Source of the DNA: JACRCT01 sp049841135
GTDB lineage: Bacteria > Myxococcota > Myxococcia > Myxococcales > UBA5297
Length of the DNA: 64,000 nucleotides
Reading direction: 5' to 3'
Assembly: GCA_049841135.1 (NCBI GenBank)
Contig: JASGHK010000004.1
Span: 682,001 to 746,000, forward strand
Shown here: in pieces, positions 57,308 to 64,000 of the stretch
How the letters are laid out: each line of letters opens with the position of its first letter
Numbering within the stretch: position 1 is the stretch's first letter
Notes under the pieces: generated by a model
The model's database searches: none
What the model was told of the DNA's origin: nothing
The model's input: only the letters and a program-made list of their open reading frames with translations
Translations under genes and position numbers: made by a program

Positions 57308-57421
57308 CTACTTCTGGGCATCGATCACTCCGGCCAGTAGTTCAAGAGCACGCCGTTCGGCCGCTCTCAGTTCGGCCAGAGTCTCGAGAGTCTTCACGAG
57401 GACGATCCTTCTCGTGAGCAC
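57308..57421 (-). CDS. Possible small ORF upstream of EEP gene
   Basis: A 37-residue frame from GTG 57421, Leu/Ala/Arg/Glu-rich (KTLETLAELRAAERRALELL), ending 24 bp before the EEP start. It could be a third, small member of the cargo operon, or chance. The start is uncertain. Confidence 0.3.
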   Translation of the reverse strand: MLTRRIVLVKTLETLAELRAAERRALELLAGVIDAQK

Positions 57422-57481
57422 TACTCCAGGACTCCCGTTGAGCTTGCCGGCAATGTGCCGGCCAGGGAGGGGATCGCGGTA

Positions 57482-57745
57482 ATGGCCCGCTCCAAGTACA
57501 CCTTCGCGCCGACCGCTCGCGCGTTCCTCTCCGAGGCCAAGGGCGCCGGAAACCCCTACGCCTCGCAGGCGCTCGGCGAACTCGACCGCCTTGAGGCCCT
57601 GGTGCGCGAGGTGCTCAGGCACGCAGCGGGCTACTCGATGACCAGGCCCGAGCGGCCCTGCAGCAACGGCGGCCCGCGCGAGTGTCTGGAGGAGATCATC
57701 TCCAGGGCGGACGGCATCAACGCGAGGAAGGAGCGCATGCCGTGA
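57482..57745 (+). CDS. Small protein of the integrase operon
   Basis: An 87-residue basic protein starting MARSKYTFAPTARAFLSE, with AGGGAGGGG before its ATG. First of a tight series of four small genes that run into the integrase; the stop overlaps the next start by 3 bp. Unknown function; possibly a DNA-binding or regulatory protein of the element. Confidence 0.65.
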   Translation: MARSKYTFAPTARAFLSEAKGAGNPYASQALGELDRLEALVREVLRHAAGYSMTRPERPCSNGGPRECLEEIISRADGINARKERMP

Positions 57746-58236
57746 AGCTCCGCTTCGCCCGCCGTCCCCGCTGGTTCCTCAATCCGCGAGGCATCACGCC
57801 CCAGCGCCTCGCTGCCGCGAAGAAGCGCCTGCGACTGGAGCAGGAGGCGGCACCCCTCTTCGCGAAGCAGATCGCCGCCCAGCAGCCGACACCAGAGGAG
57901 AGGATCACGCGCTCCGACGCGGGCGCGGTCGAGTCCGAACGCGAGGCTCGCAGGAGCACGGCGCGGCTCTGGCGCGAGGCCAGAGCGCTCCTCCGCGCGA
58001 TGCCGGCCGCCAACCGTGAGGCCATCCTCCTGCACTGGAACAAATGCTGGACCGGCCCGCTCCGCCCTGAGTACCTGCTCTGCGAGGTGAAGGGGCAAAG
58101 CTCCTCGGCCGGGTTCCTCGCGACGCCGCCGCGGTGCAGCCAGGGTGACCTCTGCTTCCACATTGGGCGCCAGTGCCAGCTCGCGTGGGATGGGCACCTG
58201 GGCTTCAAGGTGGCCGAGCGGAGGCTTTCCCCATGA
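57742..58236 (+). CDS. Small basic protein of the integrase operon
   Basis: A 164-residue protein from a GTG that overlaps the preceding stop (GTGA). The N-terminal half is Arg/Ala/Gln-rich and helical; a few Cys lie in the C-terminal half. No family recognised. Its stop overlaps the next ATG. Confidence 0.65.
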   Translation: MKLRFARRPRWFLNPRGITPQRLAAAKKRLRLEQEAAPLFAKQIAAQQPTPEERITRSDAGAVESEREARRSTARLWREARALLRAMPAANREAILLHWNKCWTGPLRPEYLLCEVKGQSSSAGFLATPPRCSQGDLCFHIGRQCQLAWDGHLGFKVAERRLSP

Positions 58237-58553
58237 CCACCGTAATGAGCTGGGGCGACAGCGAGGGCGAGCAGGGGCGCTGCGACGCCAAGTGCCACGA
58301 GGCTCGCGACCTGGTCTGCACCTGCATGTGCGGCGGGCTGCTCCACGGGAAGGGGCTTGAGCCCGGCGGTCTCGAGCGGGCGCTGGCCGAGCTCGGTGAC
58401 GAGGTCCTCGCCGGCGCCAAGGCGCGCGCGGGCGAAGCGGGGATGGAGCTTAAAGCCGCATCGGTCGCGAGCATCCTGCAGCAGGTGCACCTCGATGGCG
58501 CGCAGGGCGAGCTGTTCGTGAGGGACGGGATCTTCCTCAGGAGCCGACGATGA
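58233..58553 (+). CDS. Cys-rich putative zinc-binding phage/island protein
   Basis: A 106-residue protein with the cluster CDAKCHEARDLVCTCMCGG followed by LLHG, a Cys/His pattern found in small proteins of mobile elements. It probably binds zinc through that cluster. Translationally coupled at both ends (ATGA overlaps). Confidence 0.6.
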   Translation: MTTVMSWGDSEGEQGRCDAKCHEARDLVCTCMCGGLLHGKGLEPGGLERALAELGDEVLAGAKARAGEAGMELKAASVASILQQVHLDGAQGELFVRDGIFLRSRR

Positions 58554-58837
58554 CGTTGAGCCTGGTGACCGACAACGGGAAGGAGCGAGCTGTGGCAGTC
58601 ATGGACCAAGAGGCGACGACCGCGGTGACGGCCGAGGCGATGGACGACCAGGGCGACGAGGGCGAGAACCTGTGGGACGTGCGGCGGGCCGCTCGCTTCC
58701 TCGCCAAGAGCTCGAGCTGGGTCTACCGGGAAGCCGAGGCCCGCCGCTTGCCCCATCGGAAGATCGGGCGCACCCTGCGATTCATCCCCGCCGAGCTCCG
58801 GGCGTGGGTCGAGAAGCAGCCCGGGCAGGTGGTGTGA
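58550..58837 (+). CDS. Excisionase/AlpA-like helix-turn-helix protein
   Basis: A 95-residue protein with a C-terminal HTH_17-type domain (LWDVRRAARFLAKSSSWVYR, then HRKIGRTLRFIPAELRAWVE). Such proteins are recombination directionality factors or regulators of the adjacent integrase. Its stop is 7 bp before the integrase GTG. Confidence 0.8.
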   Translation: MTLSLVTDNGKERAVAVMDQEATTAVTAEAMDDQGDEGENLWDVRRAARFLAKSSSWVYREAEARRLPHRKIGRTLRFIPAELRAWVEKQPGQVV

Positions 58838-58844
58838 GGGCGCC

Positions 58845-60224
58845 GTGGCCTACGCCTACAGGGACGGCAAGAGCCTGTGGATCGGCTACAAGGACGAGCA
58901 CGGCCGGCCGCACCGTGAGCGGACCGCCGTCGAGACCCTCACCGCCGCGCGCAGGCTCGCCGAGGAGCTCGAGCAGCGCGCCGAGCGCGTGCGGAAGGGA
59001 CTCGAAGCAGCCCCGCCCCCGCCGACGCCCTTCTCGGCGCTGGCGACGCGCTACCTCGCCGAGGTCGCCTCCCAGAAGCGCAGCGAGAAGCACATCGAGT
59101 CCCGCGTGCGTCTGCACCTGCGGCCCGATCTGGACGACAAGCTCCTCTCGGAGATCTCCGCCGGCGACGTCGAGGGCCTCCTGGCCCGCAAGGCGAAGGC
59201 GGGCCTGGCTCCCCAGACCGTCGAGCACCTGCGCCTGACGCTGTCGGCGATGTTCGCCTTCGCCATCCGGGCCAACCTGCTGCGGGGGGAAAACCCCATC
59301 AAGGAGGTTCCGAAGCGCGAGATCCCGGAGCGGGACATCCGCTACCTCGAGCCGGCGGTCGTCGCGAAGATCGTCTCCAAGGTCCCCGAGCGCTGGCGGG
59401 ACCTGTTCGCGACCGCGGCGCTGGTCGGGGCGCGCAAGGGCGAGCTCGTCGGCCTGCGCGTCGAAGACGTCGACCTCGAGCGCCGGGTGCTCACCCTGGC
59501 CCGGTCCTACGCCGGGCCGACCAAAGGCGGCCGGCGCCGCATCGTGCCCATCCCGGAGGAGCTCGTCCCGTTCCTGGCCGACGCGATCGCCAAGGCCCGG
59601 GGCGGGCTGCTCTTCGCCGGCCCGCGCGGGAAGATGCTCTCGAAGCACGTCGACCTGCCCGAGATCCTACGGCGCGCCCTGGTCGCCGCCGACATCGTCG
59701 ACCACTGGGACCTGGTCTGCCGGCGCAAGGGCTGCGGGCATAAGGAGCGGTCGGACCAGAAGAAGACGTTCCCCTGCCCGAAGTGCAAGTTCACGCTCTG
59801 GCCGGTCGCTGTGGCGCCGCGCTACCAGTTCAAGGACCTGCGCTCGACCTGGGGCACCTTCGCCGCCGAGGCGACCTCGGACCTGCGCTTCGTCCAGAAC
59901 GGGTTGGGGCACGAAGACCCGAAGACGACCGAGAAGCACTACGCCGCCGTCCGGGCCCGGCACGCCGTCGCCCAGGCCAACAAGATCCGCTTCGGCCTGG
60001 TCCCGCCCCCTCCGCCGCCGGAAAAAACTCCCTCCGCAACTCAGCCGGCACTCAGCCGCGGTGAGGAGTCCGGAAAAAGCATCGGGCCCCCTGGCGAAAA
60101 TCGCCAGGGGGCCCGAGTACTTACTGAGGCGGGCGCGACTGGAGTCGAACCAGCGGCCTTTGGCTTCGGAGGCCAACGCTCTATCCAGCTGAGCTACGCG
60201 CCCTTGATGCGGCGGTACGGATAG
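58845..60224 (+). CDS. int: Tyrosine recombinase (integrase) with inserted zinc ribbon, frame runs through att site
   Basis: A 459-residue phage-type integrase from a GTG. N-terminal arm-binding and SAM-like core-binding domains precede the catalytic domain: Arg in GARKGELVGLR (near 196), KDLRSTWGTFA (box II Arg near 332; the usual His is Lys), LGHEDPKTTEKHY with the nucleophilic Tyr near 366. Between them is a CxxxxC...CPKC zinc-ribbon insertion (near 292-314). The last 17 or so codons are the antisense of the tRNA-Arg. In the circular form the same frame would pass attP into the HTH segment (574 codons). Confidence 0.92.
   Translation: MAYAYRDGKSLWIGYKDEHGRPHRERTAVETLTAARRLAEELEQRAERVRKGLEAAPPPPTPFSALATRYLAEVASQKRSEKHIESRVRLHLRPDLDDKLLSEISAGDVEGLLARKAKAGLAPQTVEHLRLTLSAMFAFAIRANLLRGENPIKEVPKREIPERDIRYLEPAVVAKIVSKVPERWRDLFATAALVGARKGELVGLRVEDVDLERRVLTLARSYAGPTKGGRRRIVPIPEELVPFLADAIAKARGGLLFAGPRGKMLSKHVDLPEILRRALVAADIVDHWDLVCRRKGCGHKERSDQKKTFPCPKCKFTLWPVAVAPRYQFKDLRSTWGTFAAEATSDLRFVQNGLGHEDPKTTEKHYAAVRARHAVAQANKIRFGLVPPPPPPEKTPSATQPALSRGEESGKSIGPPGENRQGARVLTEAGATGVEPAAFGFGGQRSIQLSYAPLMRRYG
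60039..60061. repeat. Candidate integrase arm-type site, right
   Basis: Exact copy of 54719-54741, within the integrase 3' coding region and 68 bp from the attR core. It encodes the same TQPALSRG peptide as the left copy. Confidence 0.6.
60083..60115 (-). terminator. Intrinsic terminator downstream of tRNA-Arg
   Basis: A perfect 15-bp stem (60083-60097 with 60101-60115) and AAA/TTT loop; on the minus strand ATGCTTTTTCC follows. It belongs to the element and replaces the original terminator at 54532-54558. It overlaps the integrase frame. Confidence 0.85.
60130..60173. repeat. attR core: 44-bp direct repeat within tRNA-Arg
   Basis: Identical to 54570-54613; forms the 3' half of the intact tRNA-Arg gene. 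Confidence 0.92.
60130..60203 (-). tRNA. tRNA-Arg (anticodon CCG)
   Basis: The minus strand reads GGGCGCGTAGCTCAGCTGG, with a 7-bp acceptor stem, D arm, the anticodon stem-loop TTGGC-CTCCGAA-GCCAA (anticodon CCG, decoding CGG), T loop GGTTCGACTCC and discriminator G. CCA is not encoded. The 3' part was rebuilt by the integrative element, which ends inside it. Confidence 0.96.
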
Positions 60225-60317
60225 CGAATCGCCTCCAGATTTGCAAGGCCGCCGAGCCCGCCCCTGTCCGCGACGTCGATCTTGACCTGCTCCTCCGCTC
60301 GCCTTCCACTCTCCCCG

Positions 60318-60953
60318 ATGCGCCCTGCCATCGCCCTCGCAGGCCTCCTCGCCGCCCTCGCCCTCACCGCGGCGGACGGCAAACCCGGCCGGGCGCCTGT
60401 GGTCCGCCGGTCCTCCGCGGACGCTACTGCGCCCTCCTCCGATGCAGGGCTGTTGGTCGCCGGCGACGGCTCGCTCCCGCCACCGCCACCCCCGCTCCCC
60501 GCCACGATGGCCGGCGTCTACCACCTCAAGCGCCAGGACGAGCTGGACGCGCTCAACCTCGAGCTCGCCGACTCCGGCTGGCGCTTCACGCTCTGCGGCT
60601 GTGACGCCTCGCGCGACCGCCAGGGCCCGGTGAAGGTCGACGGCGCCAAGGTCCAGCTGCTCCCGCCCGCGGGCAAAGCCGACTTCCCTTGGCTTGGCAT
60701 GGAGCAACCGGTCAGCGACGTCGTCGTCGCGCTCGCGCCGGATCAGTCTCTGACGGTCTCGGGCAAGACGGGCCAGAAGGCCTTCCAGCAGAAGCTCGAG
60801 CGCGGCCGCCTCTGCGCCGTCTGCAACCTCGCCGACTTCCCCGGCTTCAAACCCGACAAGGACCTGATGGACGGGATGCTCATCCTCTCCGGTCCGCGCG
60901 GCCTCACCGCCTGCCCTGGCCCGGTCCCCGCCAATCCTTGCGATCCCAAGTAG
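60318..60953 (+). CDS. Exported hypothetical protein
   Basis: A 211-residue protein with a signal peptide (AIALAGLLAALALTAADG) followed by a Pro-rich linker and four or five Cys in the mature part (FTLCGCDAS, LCAVCNLAD). It might be a small periplasmic binding or disulfide-bonded domain. Unknown family. It converges with the SET-domain gene. Confidence 0.65.
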   Translation: MRPAIALAGLLAALALTAADGKPGRAPVVRRSSADATAPSSDAGLLVAGDGSLPPPPPPLPATMAGVYHLKRQDELDALNLELADSGWRFTLCGCDASRDRQGPVKVDGAKVQLLPPAGKADFPWLGMEQPVSDVVVALAPDQSLTVSGKTGQKAFQQKLERGRLCAVCNLADFPGFKPDKDLMDGMLILSGPRGLTACPGPVPANPCDPK

Positions 60954-60963
60954 AACGACCGTC

Positions 60964-61569
60964 TCAGGGCTCCCAGTCGTAGCGCTCGCGGCAGTCGACG
61001 CCGGGCCTGGCGCAGAAGAACCGCTTCACCGCCGGCAGCTCCATGAAGGCGTAGTCGTACTCGCCCTTCTTTCCGTAGCTCGTGAAGAGCTCTTCTCCAG
61101 TGGCGATGTCCCGAACCGCGAAGAAGCCCAGGTACGGCCTGCGGCAGAAGCTCTCGAGCCGGACGTTCTGCAGCCCCAGGTCGACTCCGTTCACGGCTCG
61201 CGGCGCGAAGTTGATCATCGCCCCCGGCCCGCCGCCGACCTTGGCTTCGAGGCAGCAGTACGCCTCCGCCTGCTTTCCGCACTCCGGAAGGAGGGCGCGA
61301 TGCTGCAGGTCGCCGGACTCGGCGAAGTCGATGAGCCGCCCGCCCAGCTCGGCGACGAGCGTGTCGTTGACGATGGGCATCGCCGCGAACAGCCCGTTGC
61401 CGGCCCCTGGCACCATCGACGGCTTCACTTGCGTCAGGCGATCGAGCGAGTGGTCCGGCTCGAGCCATCGGCGCTTCTCGACGACGACCGCGCCGACGGC
61501 GACCGCCGCCAGCAGGGCGGCGATGGCCAGCAGCAAGCGCGATCGCCTGGACGCGAAGGGACGAGCCAC
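60964..61569 (-). CDS. Membrane-anchored SET-domain protein
   Basis: A 201-residue protein with an N-terminal span (LLLAIAALLAAVAVGAVVV) and a SET-like domain: VPGAGNGLFAAMPI, then INFAPRAVNGVDLGLQNV (the NH(S/A)C-type position is INFA), and YLGFFAVRDIATGEELFTSYG. SET domains transfer methyl from S-adenosylmethionine to Lys. The membrane anchor puts the domain either periplasmic or at the membrane, which is unusual. It follows a hypothetical gene by 17 bp on the same strand. Confidence 0.8.
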   Translation of the reverse strand: MARPFASRRSRLLLAIAALLAAVAVGAVVVEKRRWLEPDHSLDRLTQVKPSMVPGAGNGLFAAMPIVNDTLVAELGGRLIDFAESGDLQHRALLPECGKQAEAYCCLEAKVGGGPGAMINFAPRAVNGVDLGLQNVRLESFCRRPYLGFFAVRDIATGEELFTSYGKKGEYDYAFMELPAVKRFFCARPGVDCRERYDWEP

Positions 61570-61586
61570 GAGCCTCTGACCTCAGG

Positions 61587-62195
61587 TCACGGACGCTGCG
61601 TTGGCAGCAGCCCTTCTTGAACCTCGCAGACACCCTTGCCGACGGTCACCGAGTACGCCTTGAGCGGCGCTGCAGGAACGCGCAGACCCGACGCGTGCGG
61701 TCGCGTCCTCAACCGCACCACCCAACTGGCATCCTTGCGCGTGACCTGCGGCTCGGCATCAGACGGGATCGGCGTCTCCGAGTAGTAGTCCCGGGCGGCG
61801 CCGAGCACGACGGCCGTCGTGGCCATCCGCAACGCGTCGTGGTCGCTCGCCGGCACGAACCCCGAGGCCAGAACCGCGGCGCAGCCTTGGCCCGCCGGGA
61901 AGACGTGGCGGCCGCCGACGACGATGAAGACCTCGTACGGCACCGGGTCGGCCGGCGGGATTGGCTGTTCCAGCACCCGGACGAGCACGATGCCAGGCAG
62001 CAGCTCCGTCGCTCCGGTGGACTCAAGCTCGATGCGCGGGTCGCGATAGAGCTGGTCCCCTCCTCGACGAGCGATGCGACCACGGAACAGAGGCGCGAGG
62101 CTAGCCTGCAGGTCCATGGGCTTCTCCGCCGCCTGGGGAGTGGGAGTGGGAGCGGGTGCGGCTGCGACGAGAGCGGTGAGCAGAAGCCATCGCAT
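61587..62195 (-). CDS. Exported hypothetical protein
   Basis: A 202-residue protein with a short signal (RWLLLTALVAAAPAPTPTP). Mixed alpha/beta mature part with two Cys. Probable operon partner of the SET protein. The start is 27 bp after the tRNA-Leu gene, on the same strand. Confidence 0.65.
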   Translation of the reverse strand: MRWLLLTALVAAAPAPTPTPQAAEKPMDLQASLAPLFRGRIARRGGDQLYRDPRIELESTGATELLPGIVLVRVLEQPIPPADPVPYEVFIVVGGRHVFPAGQGCAAVLASGFVPASDHDALRMATTAVVLGAARDYYSETPIPSDAEPQVTRKDASWVVRLRTRPHASGLRVPAAPLKAYSVTVGKGVCEVQEGLLPTQRP

Positions 62196-62222
62196 GCAGC
62201 ACCTCGCTTCTCTTGCGCGACT

Positions 62223-62308
62223 TGCCGGAGGAGGGACTCGAACCCTCACTTCCCTTTCGGGAATGCGGATTTTAAGTCCGCTGCGTCTGCCAGCTCCGCC
62301 ACTCCGGC
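62223..62308 (-). tRNA. tRNA-Leu (anticodon UAA)
   Basis: The minus strand starts GCCGGAGTGGCGGAGCTGG; the anticodon stem-loop GCGGA-CTTAAAA-TCCGC gives UAA. It has the long variable arm of class II tRNAs (CATTCCC...GGGAAG) and T loop GGGTTCGAGTCCC. 86 nt without CCA. Confidence 0.96.
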
Positions 62309-62396
62309 GCGAAGGCGCGGATGGTAGGCCGCCGCTCCAGCGCTCGCAACCCGCCTCTCCCACCGGCTATCGTCGCGGGCCCCCCGGAGGTCCGCC

Positions 62397-62939
62397 ATGA
62401 CCAGCTGCCCCAAGTGCCGCACCGCCCACCTCTCCCCTATCGATCCGGCCGTTTCCGGCGCTGATGCCCCGCTCCGCTGCCCGAGCTGCCAGGGCACCTG
62501 GGTCCCGCGCCACGCCATCCTCTTCACCGACCTCGAACCGTCCTCTGCCTCGAGCGAAGCCGCCAAGGGCAACGACACCCGCACCGGCATGTGCCCGGCG
62601 GGCCACGGCCTGCTGCGCCGGGCCCGCCTCGAAGGCGCGCTCGACTTCGCGCTCGACCGCTGCCCGGCTTGCGGCGGCACCTGGTTCGACGCCGGCGAGT
62701 GGCACGAGGTGGCGAGCCGGCACCTGCTCGGCGCGCTCGACCAGCTCTGGGACCCGCTGCGCCAGCGCCAGGCCCGCGAGGAGAAGGCGCTGGGCCACTG
62801 GCGGAGCGAGCTCGAGCAGCGGCTGGGCGCGCAGCTGGTCTCGGACCTGGACGCCCTGGGCGACGCGCTCCGCGGCCACCCGGACGCTGCTCAGGCGCTC
62901 GCCTATCTGGGCGACCGGGTCCGCCGGACGAAGCGCTGA
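62397..62939 (+). CDS. Zinc-ribbon (zf-TFIIB-type) protein
   Basis: A 180-residue protein with two TFIIB-like zinc ribbons: CPKC...CPSCQGTW and, further on, CPAGH...CPACGGTWFDAGE. The C-terminus is a charged helix. Members are small bacterial proteins of uncertain role, perhaps nucleic-acid or protein binding. No signal peptide. Confidence 0.85.
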   Translation: MTSCPKCRTAHLSPIDPAVSGADAPLRCPSCQGTWVPRHAILFTDLEPSSASSEAAKGNDTRTGMCPAGHGLLRRARLEGALDFALDRCPACGGTWFDAGEWHEVASRHLLGALDQLWDPLRQRQAREEKALGHWRSELEQRLGAQLVSDLDALGDALRGHPDAAQALAYLGDRVRRTKR

Positions 62940-62947
62940 CGGGCTCA

Positions 62948-62964
62948 GCGCCCGCCGCGGGCGC
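62948..62964 (+). terminator. Short hairpin after zinc-ribbon gene
   Basis: GCGCCCG, loop CCG, CGGGCGC, followed by only moderately T-containing sequence. It may terminate the gene before ffh. Confidence 0.35.
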
Positions 62965-63126
62965 CCGACCTACCTTTCGAGCGCATTGCTGGCCCCTTCG
63001 GGCCGGTGCTATAAACGCGCCCCCTTCGCTGTTTCCGTCGTTGGCGCGCGGGGTTACGTTGCCCGCCCGCCTGCCCACCCAAGGGCCCGGGCGGCGAAAG
63101 CTTTCAGACCGTCCAGAGGATTCGAA

Positions 63127-64000
63127 ATGCTCGATACGCTGACCAAGGGCTTCAAGGCCGCGCGCAACCGGCTGGCCGGCAAGGCGGAGATCACCGAAGC
63201 CGTCGTCGAAGAGGCCCTGCGCGACATCCGCGTGGCCCTGCTCGAGGCCGACGTCTCGCTCGACGTGGTCCGCCGCTTCGTCGCCCGCGTCAAGGACAAG
63301 GCCGTCGGCGAGATCGTCCAGGTCAAGACCACCGACCAGAAGGGCCAGAAGCTCAAGGTCACTCCGCAGGACCACTTCATCAAGGTCTGCCACGACGAGC
63401 TCGAGGCCCTGATGGGCCCGGTGGACACCAAGCTCGTCTACTCCGCGGTCAACACCCGCCCCACCGGCATCATGATGGTCGGTCTGCAGGGCTCCGGTAA
63501 GACCACCACCACCGCGAAGATCGCCCAGCACCTCATCAAGCAGGGCAAGAAGCCGCTGCTCGTCGCCGCCGACATCTACCGCCCGGCGGCCGTCGACCAG
63601 CTCAAGGTCCTGGGCGAGAAGCTGCAGGTGCCGGTCTACCACCGGGCCGGCGTGGCCCCGCCGCAGATGTGCCACGACGCCATCGAGGACGCGCACAAGC
63701 AGAAGCGCGACGTCGTGCTCTTCGACACCGCCGGCCGCCTGGCGATCGACGAAGACATGATGAAGGAGCTCGAGGAGATCAAGCGGGTCGCCAAGCCGGA
63801 GAACATCCTGCTCGTCTGCGACGCGATGATCGGCCAGGACGCGGTCAAGACCGCCAACGAGTTCAACCGGCGCCTGGACCTCTCGGGCTTCATCCTCACC
63901 AAGCTCGACGGCGACGCCCGCGGCGGCGCGGCGCTCTCCATCAAGGAAGTCACCGGCAAGCCCATCAAGTTCCTGGGCATGGGCGAAGGCGTCGACAAGC
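63127..64000 (+). CDS. ffh: Signal recognition particle protein Ffh, 3' end outside window
   Basis: The GTPase of the signal recognition particle, which with 4.5S RNA targets nascent membrane proteins. The N domain (LTKGFKAARNRLAGKAEIT) is followed by the G domain: GLQGSGKTTTTAKIA (G1, about residue 119), DTAGR (about 200) and TKLDGDARGGAAL (about 258). The Met-rich M domain lies beyond the window. AGAGGA precedes the ATG. Confidence 0.95.
   Translation, partial: MLDTLTKGFKAARNRLAGKAEITEAVVEEALRDIRVALLEADVSLDVVRRFVARVKDKAVGEIVQVKTTDQKGQKLKVTPQDHFIKVCHDELEALMGPVDTKLVYSAVNTRPTGIMMVGLQGSGKTTTTAKIAQHLIKQGKKPLLVAADIYRPAAVDQLKVLGEKLQVPVYHRAGVAPPQMCHDAIEDAHKQKRDVVLFDTAGRLAIDEDMMKELEEIKRVAKPENILLVCDAMIGQDAVKTANEFNRRLDLSGFILTKLDGDARGGAALSIKEVTGKPIKFLGMGEGVDK

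Larger units (their letters stand above)
54570..60173. mobile_element. Integrative element in tRNA-Arg(CCG), about 5.6 kb
   Basis: Bounded by exact 44-bp repeats, with a tyrosine recombinase next to the intact tRNA. Inside are an HTH/excisionase-like gene, three small genes read with the integrase, a decayed DNA methyltransferase, and a lower-GC cargo on the opposite strand. No capsid, terminase or conjugation genes are present, so it is a small island or satellite rather than a full prophage. Confidence 0.9.

Noticed and set aside
54570..60173. Complete prophage
   Set aside because: No capsid, portal, terminase, tail or lysis genes fit in the 5.6 kb.

Overview
The window looks like a chromosomal segment of a Myxococcota (delta-proteobacterial) bacterium. 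Codon use is very GC-rich. The gene content is typical of that group: a Hanks-type kinase with a C-terminal PEGA tail, Cys-rich and Asp/Ala-rich lipoproteins, a SPD-2/Hydin-type lipoprotein, TolQ/TolR-type gene sets, a topA-dprA pair, TrmFO, and a Mx8-style integrase. No rRNA genes and no CRISPR array were seen. The species cannot be named from sequence alone.

Layout. 1-8.1 kb: end of an acyl-CoA synthetase, an inverted-repeat cluster, an OPT transporter, a beta-propeller lipoprotein translationally coupled to trmFO, and a PhoU-like protein. 8.4-16.7 kb: a DksA-like protein, an ExbB/ExbD/ExbD operon, topA, dprA, a small membrane protein and an AI-2E-family permease. 16.8-23.9 kb: two Cys-rich lipoproteins, a Ser/Thr kinase and a double-AAA ATPase. 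23.9-31.6 kb: a KGG protein, a YfhO-like membrane protein, hypotheticals, a CBM9-like lipoprotein, a MATE exporter and a ClC protein with CBS domains. 31.8-35.2 kb: a sulfur/redox cluster of TauE/SafE permease, DUF1634 protein, Cys-rich microprotein, thioredoxin, thioredoxin reductase and a phosphatase-like protein. Three identical palindromes follow it. 35.6-44.7 kb: hypotheticals, a CreD-like membrane protein, a prolyl oligopeptidase and a RibD-like reductase. 44.7-46.1 kb: a truncated threonyl-tRNA synthetase behind a Thr-rich leader peptide and an attenuator hairpin. 46.2-52.2 kb: a metallo-beta-lactamase-fold protein, a metallophosphoesterase and envelope proteins. 52.3-53.9 kb: an IS3-family element. 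54.57-60.17 kb: a 5.6-kb integrative element in a tRNA-Arg(CCG) gene. 60.3-64 kb: envelope proteins, a membrane-anchored SET protein, tRNA-Leu(UAA), a zinc-ribbon protein and the start of ffh.

The most interesting region is the integrative element. It is bounded by 44-bp direct repeats of the tRNA-Arg 3' end. Its integrase frame runs into the attachment site. The other end of the element continues the same frame after the repeat and encodes a helix-turn-helix domain with no start codon of its own. In the excised circle the two pieces would join into one frame of about 574 codons. Integration therefore appears to cut an integrase-HTH fusion gene in two. The element also carries a low-GC two-gene cargo (an endonuclease/exonuclease/phosphatase-fold enzyme plus a 156-residue unknown) that could be a defence module.

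A technical caution applies throughout. Nine otherwise intact genes, including the essential topA, carry twelve single-base insertions, mostly next to GAGCTC, GAGATC or CAGATC. Each gene becomes a multiple of three when the extra bases are removed. These are most likely sequence errors, so I annotate those genes as single CDS spans with a broken frame.
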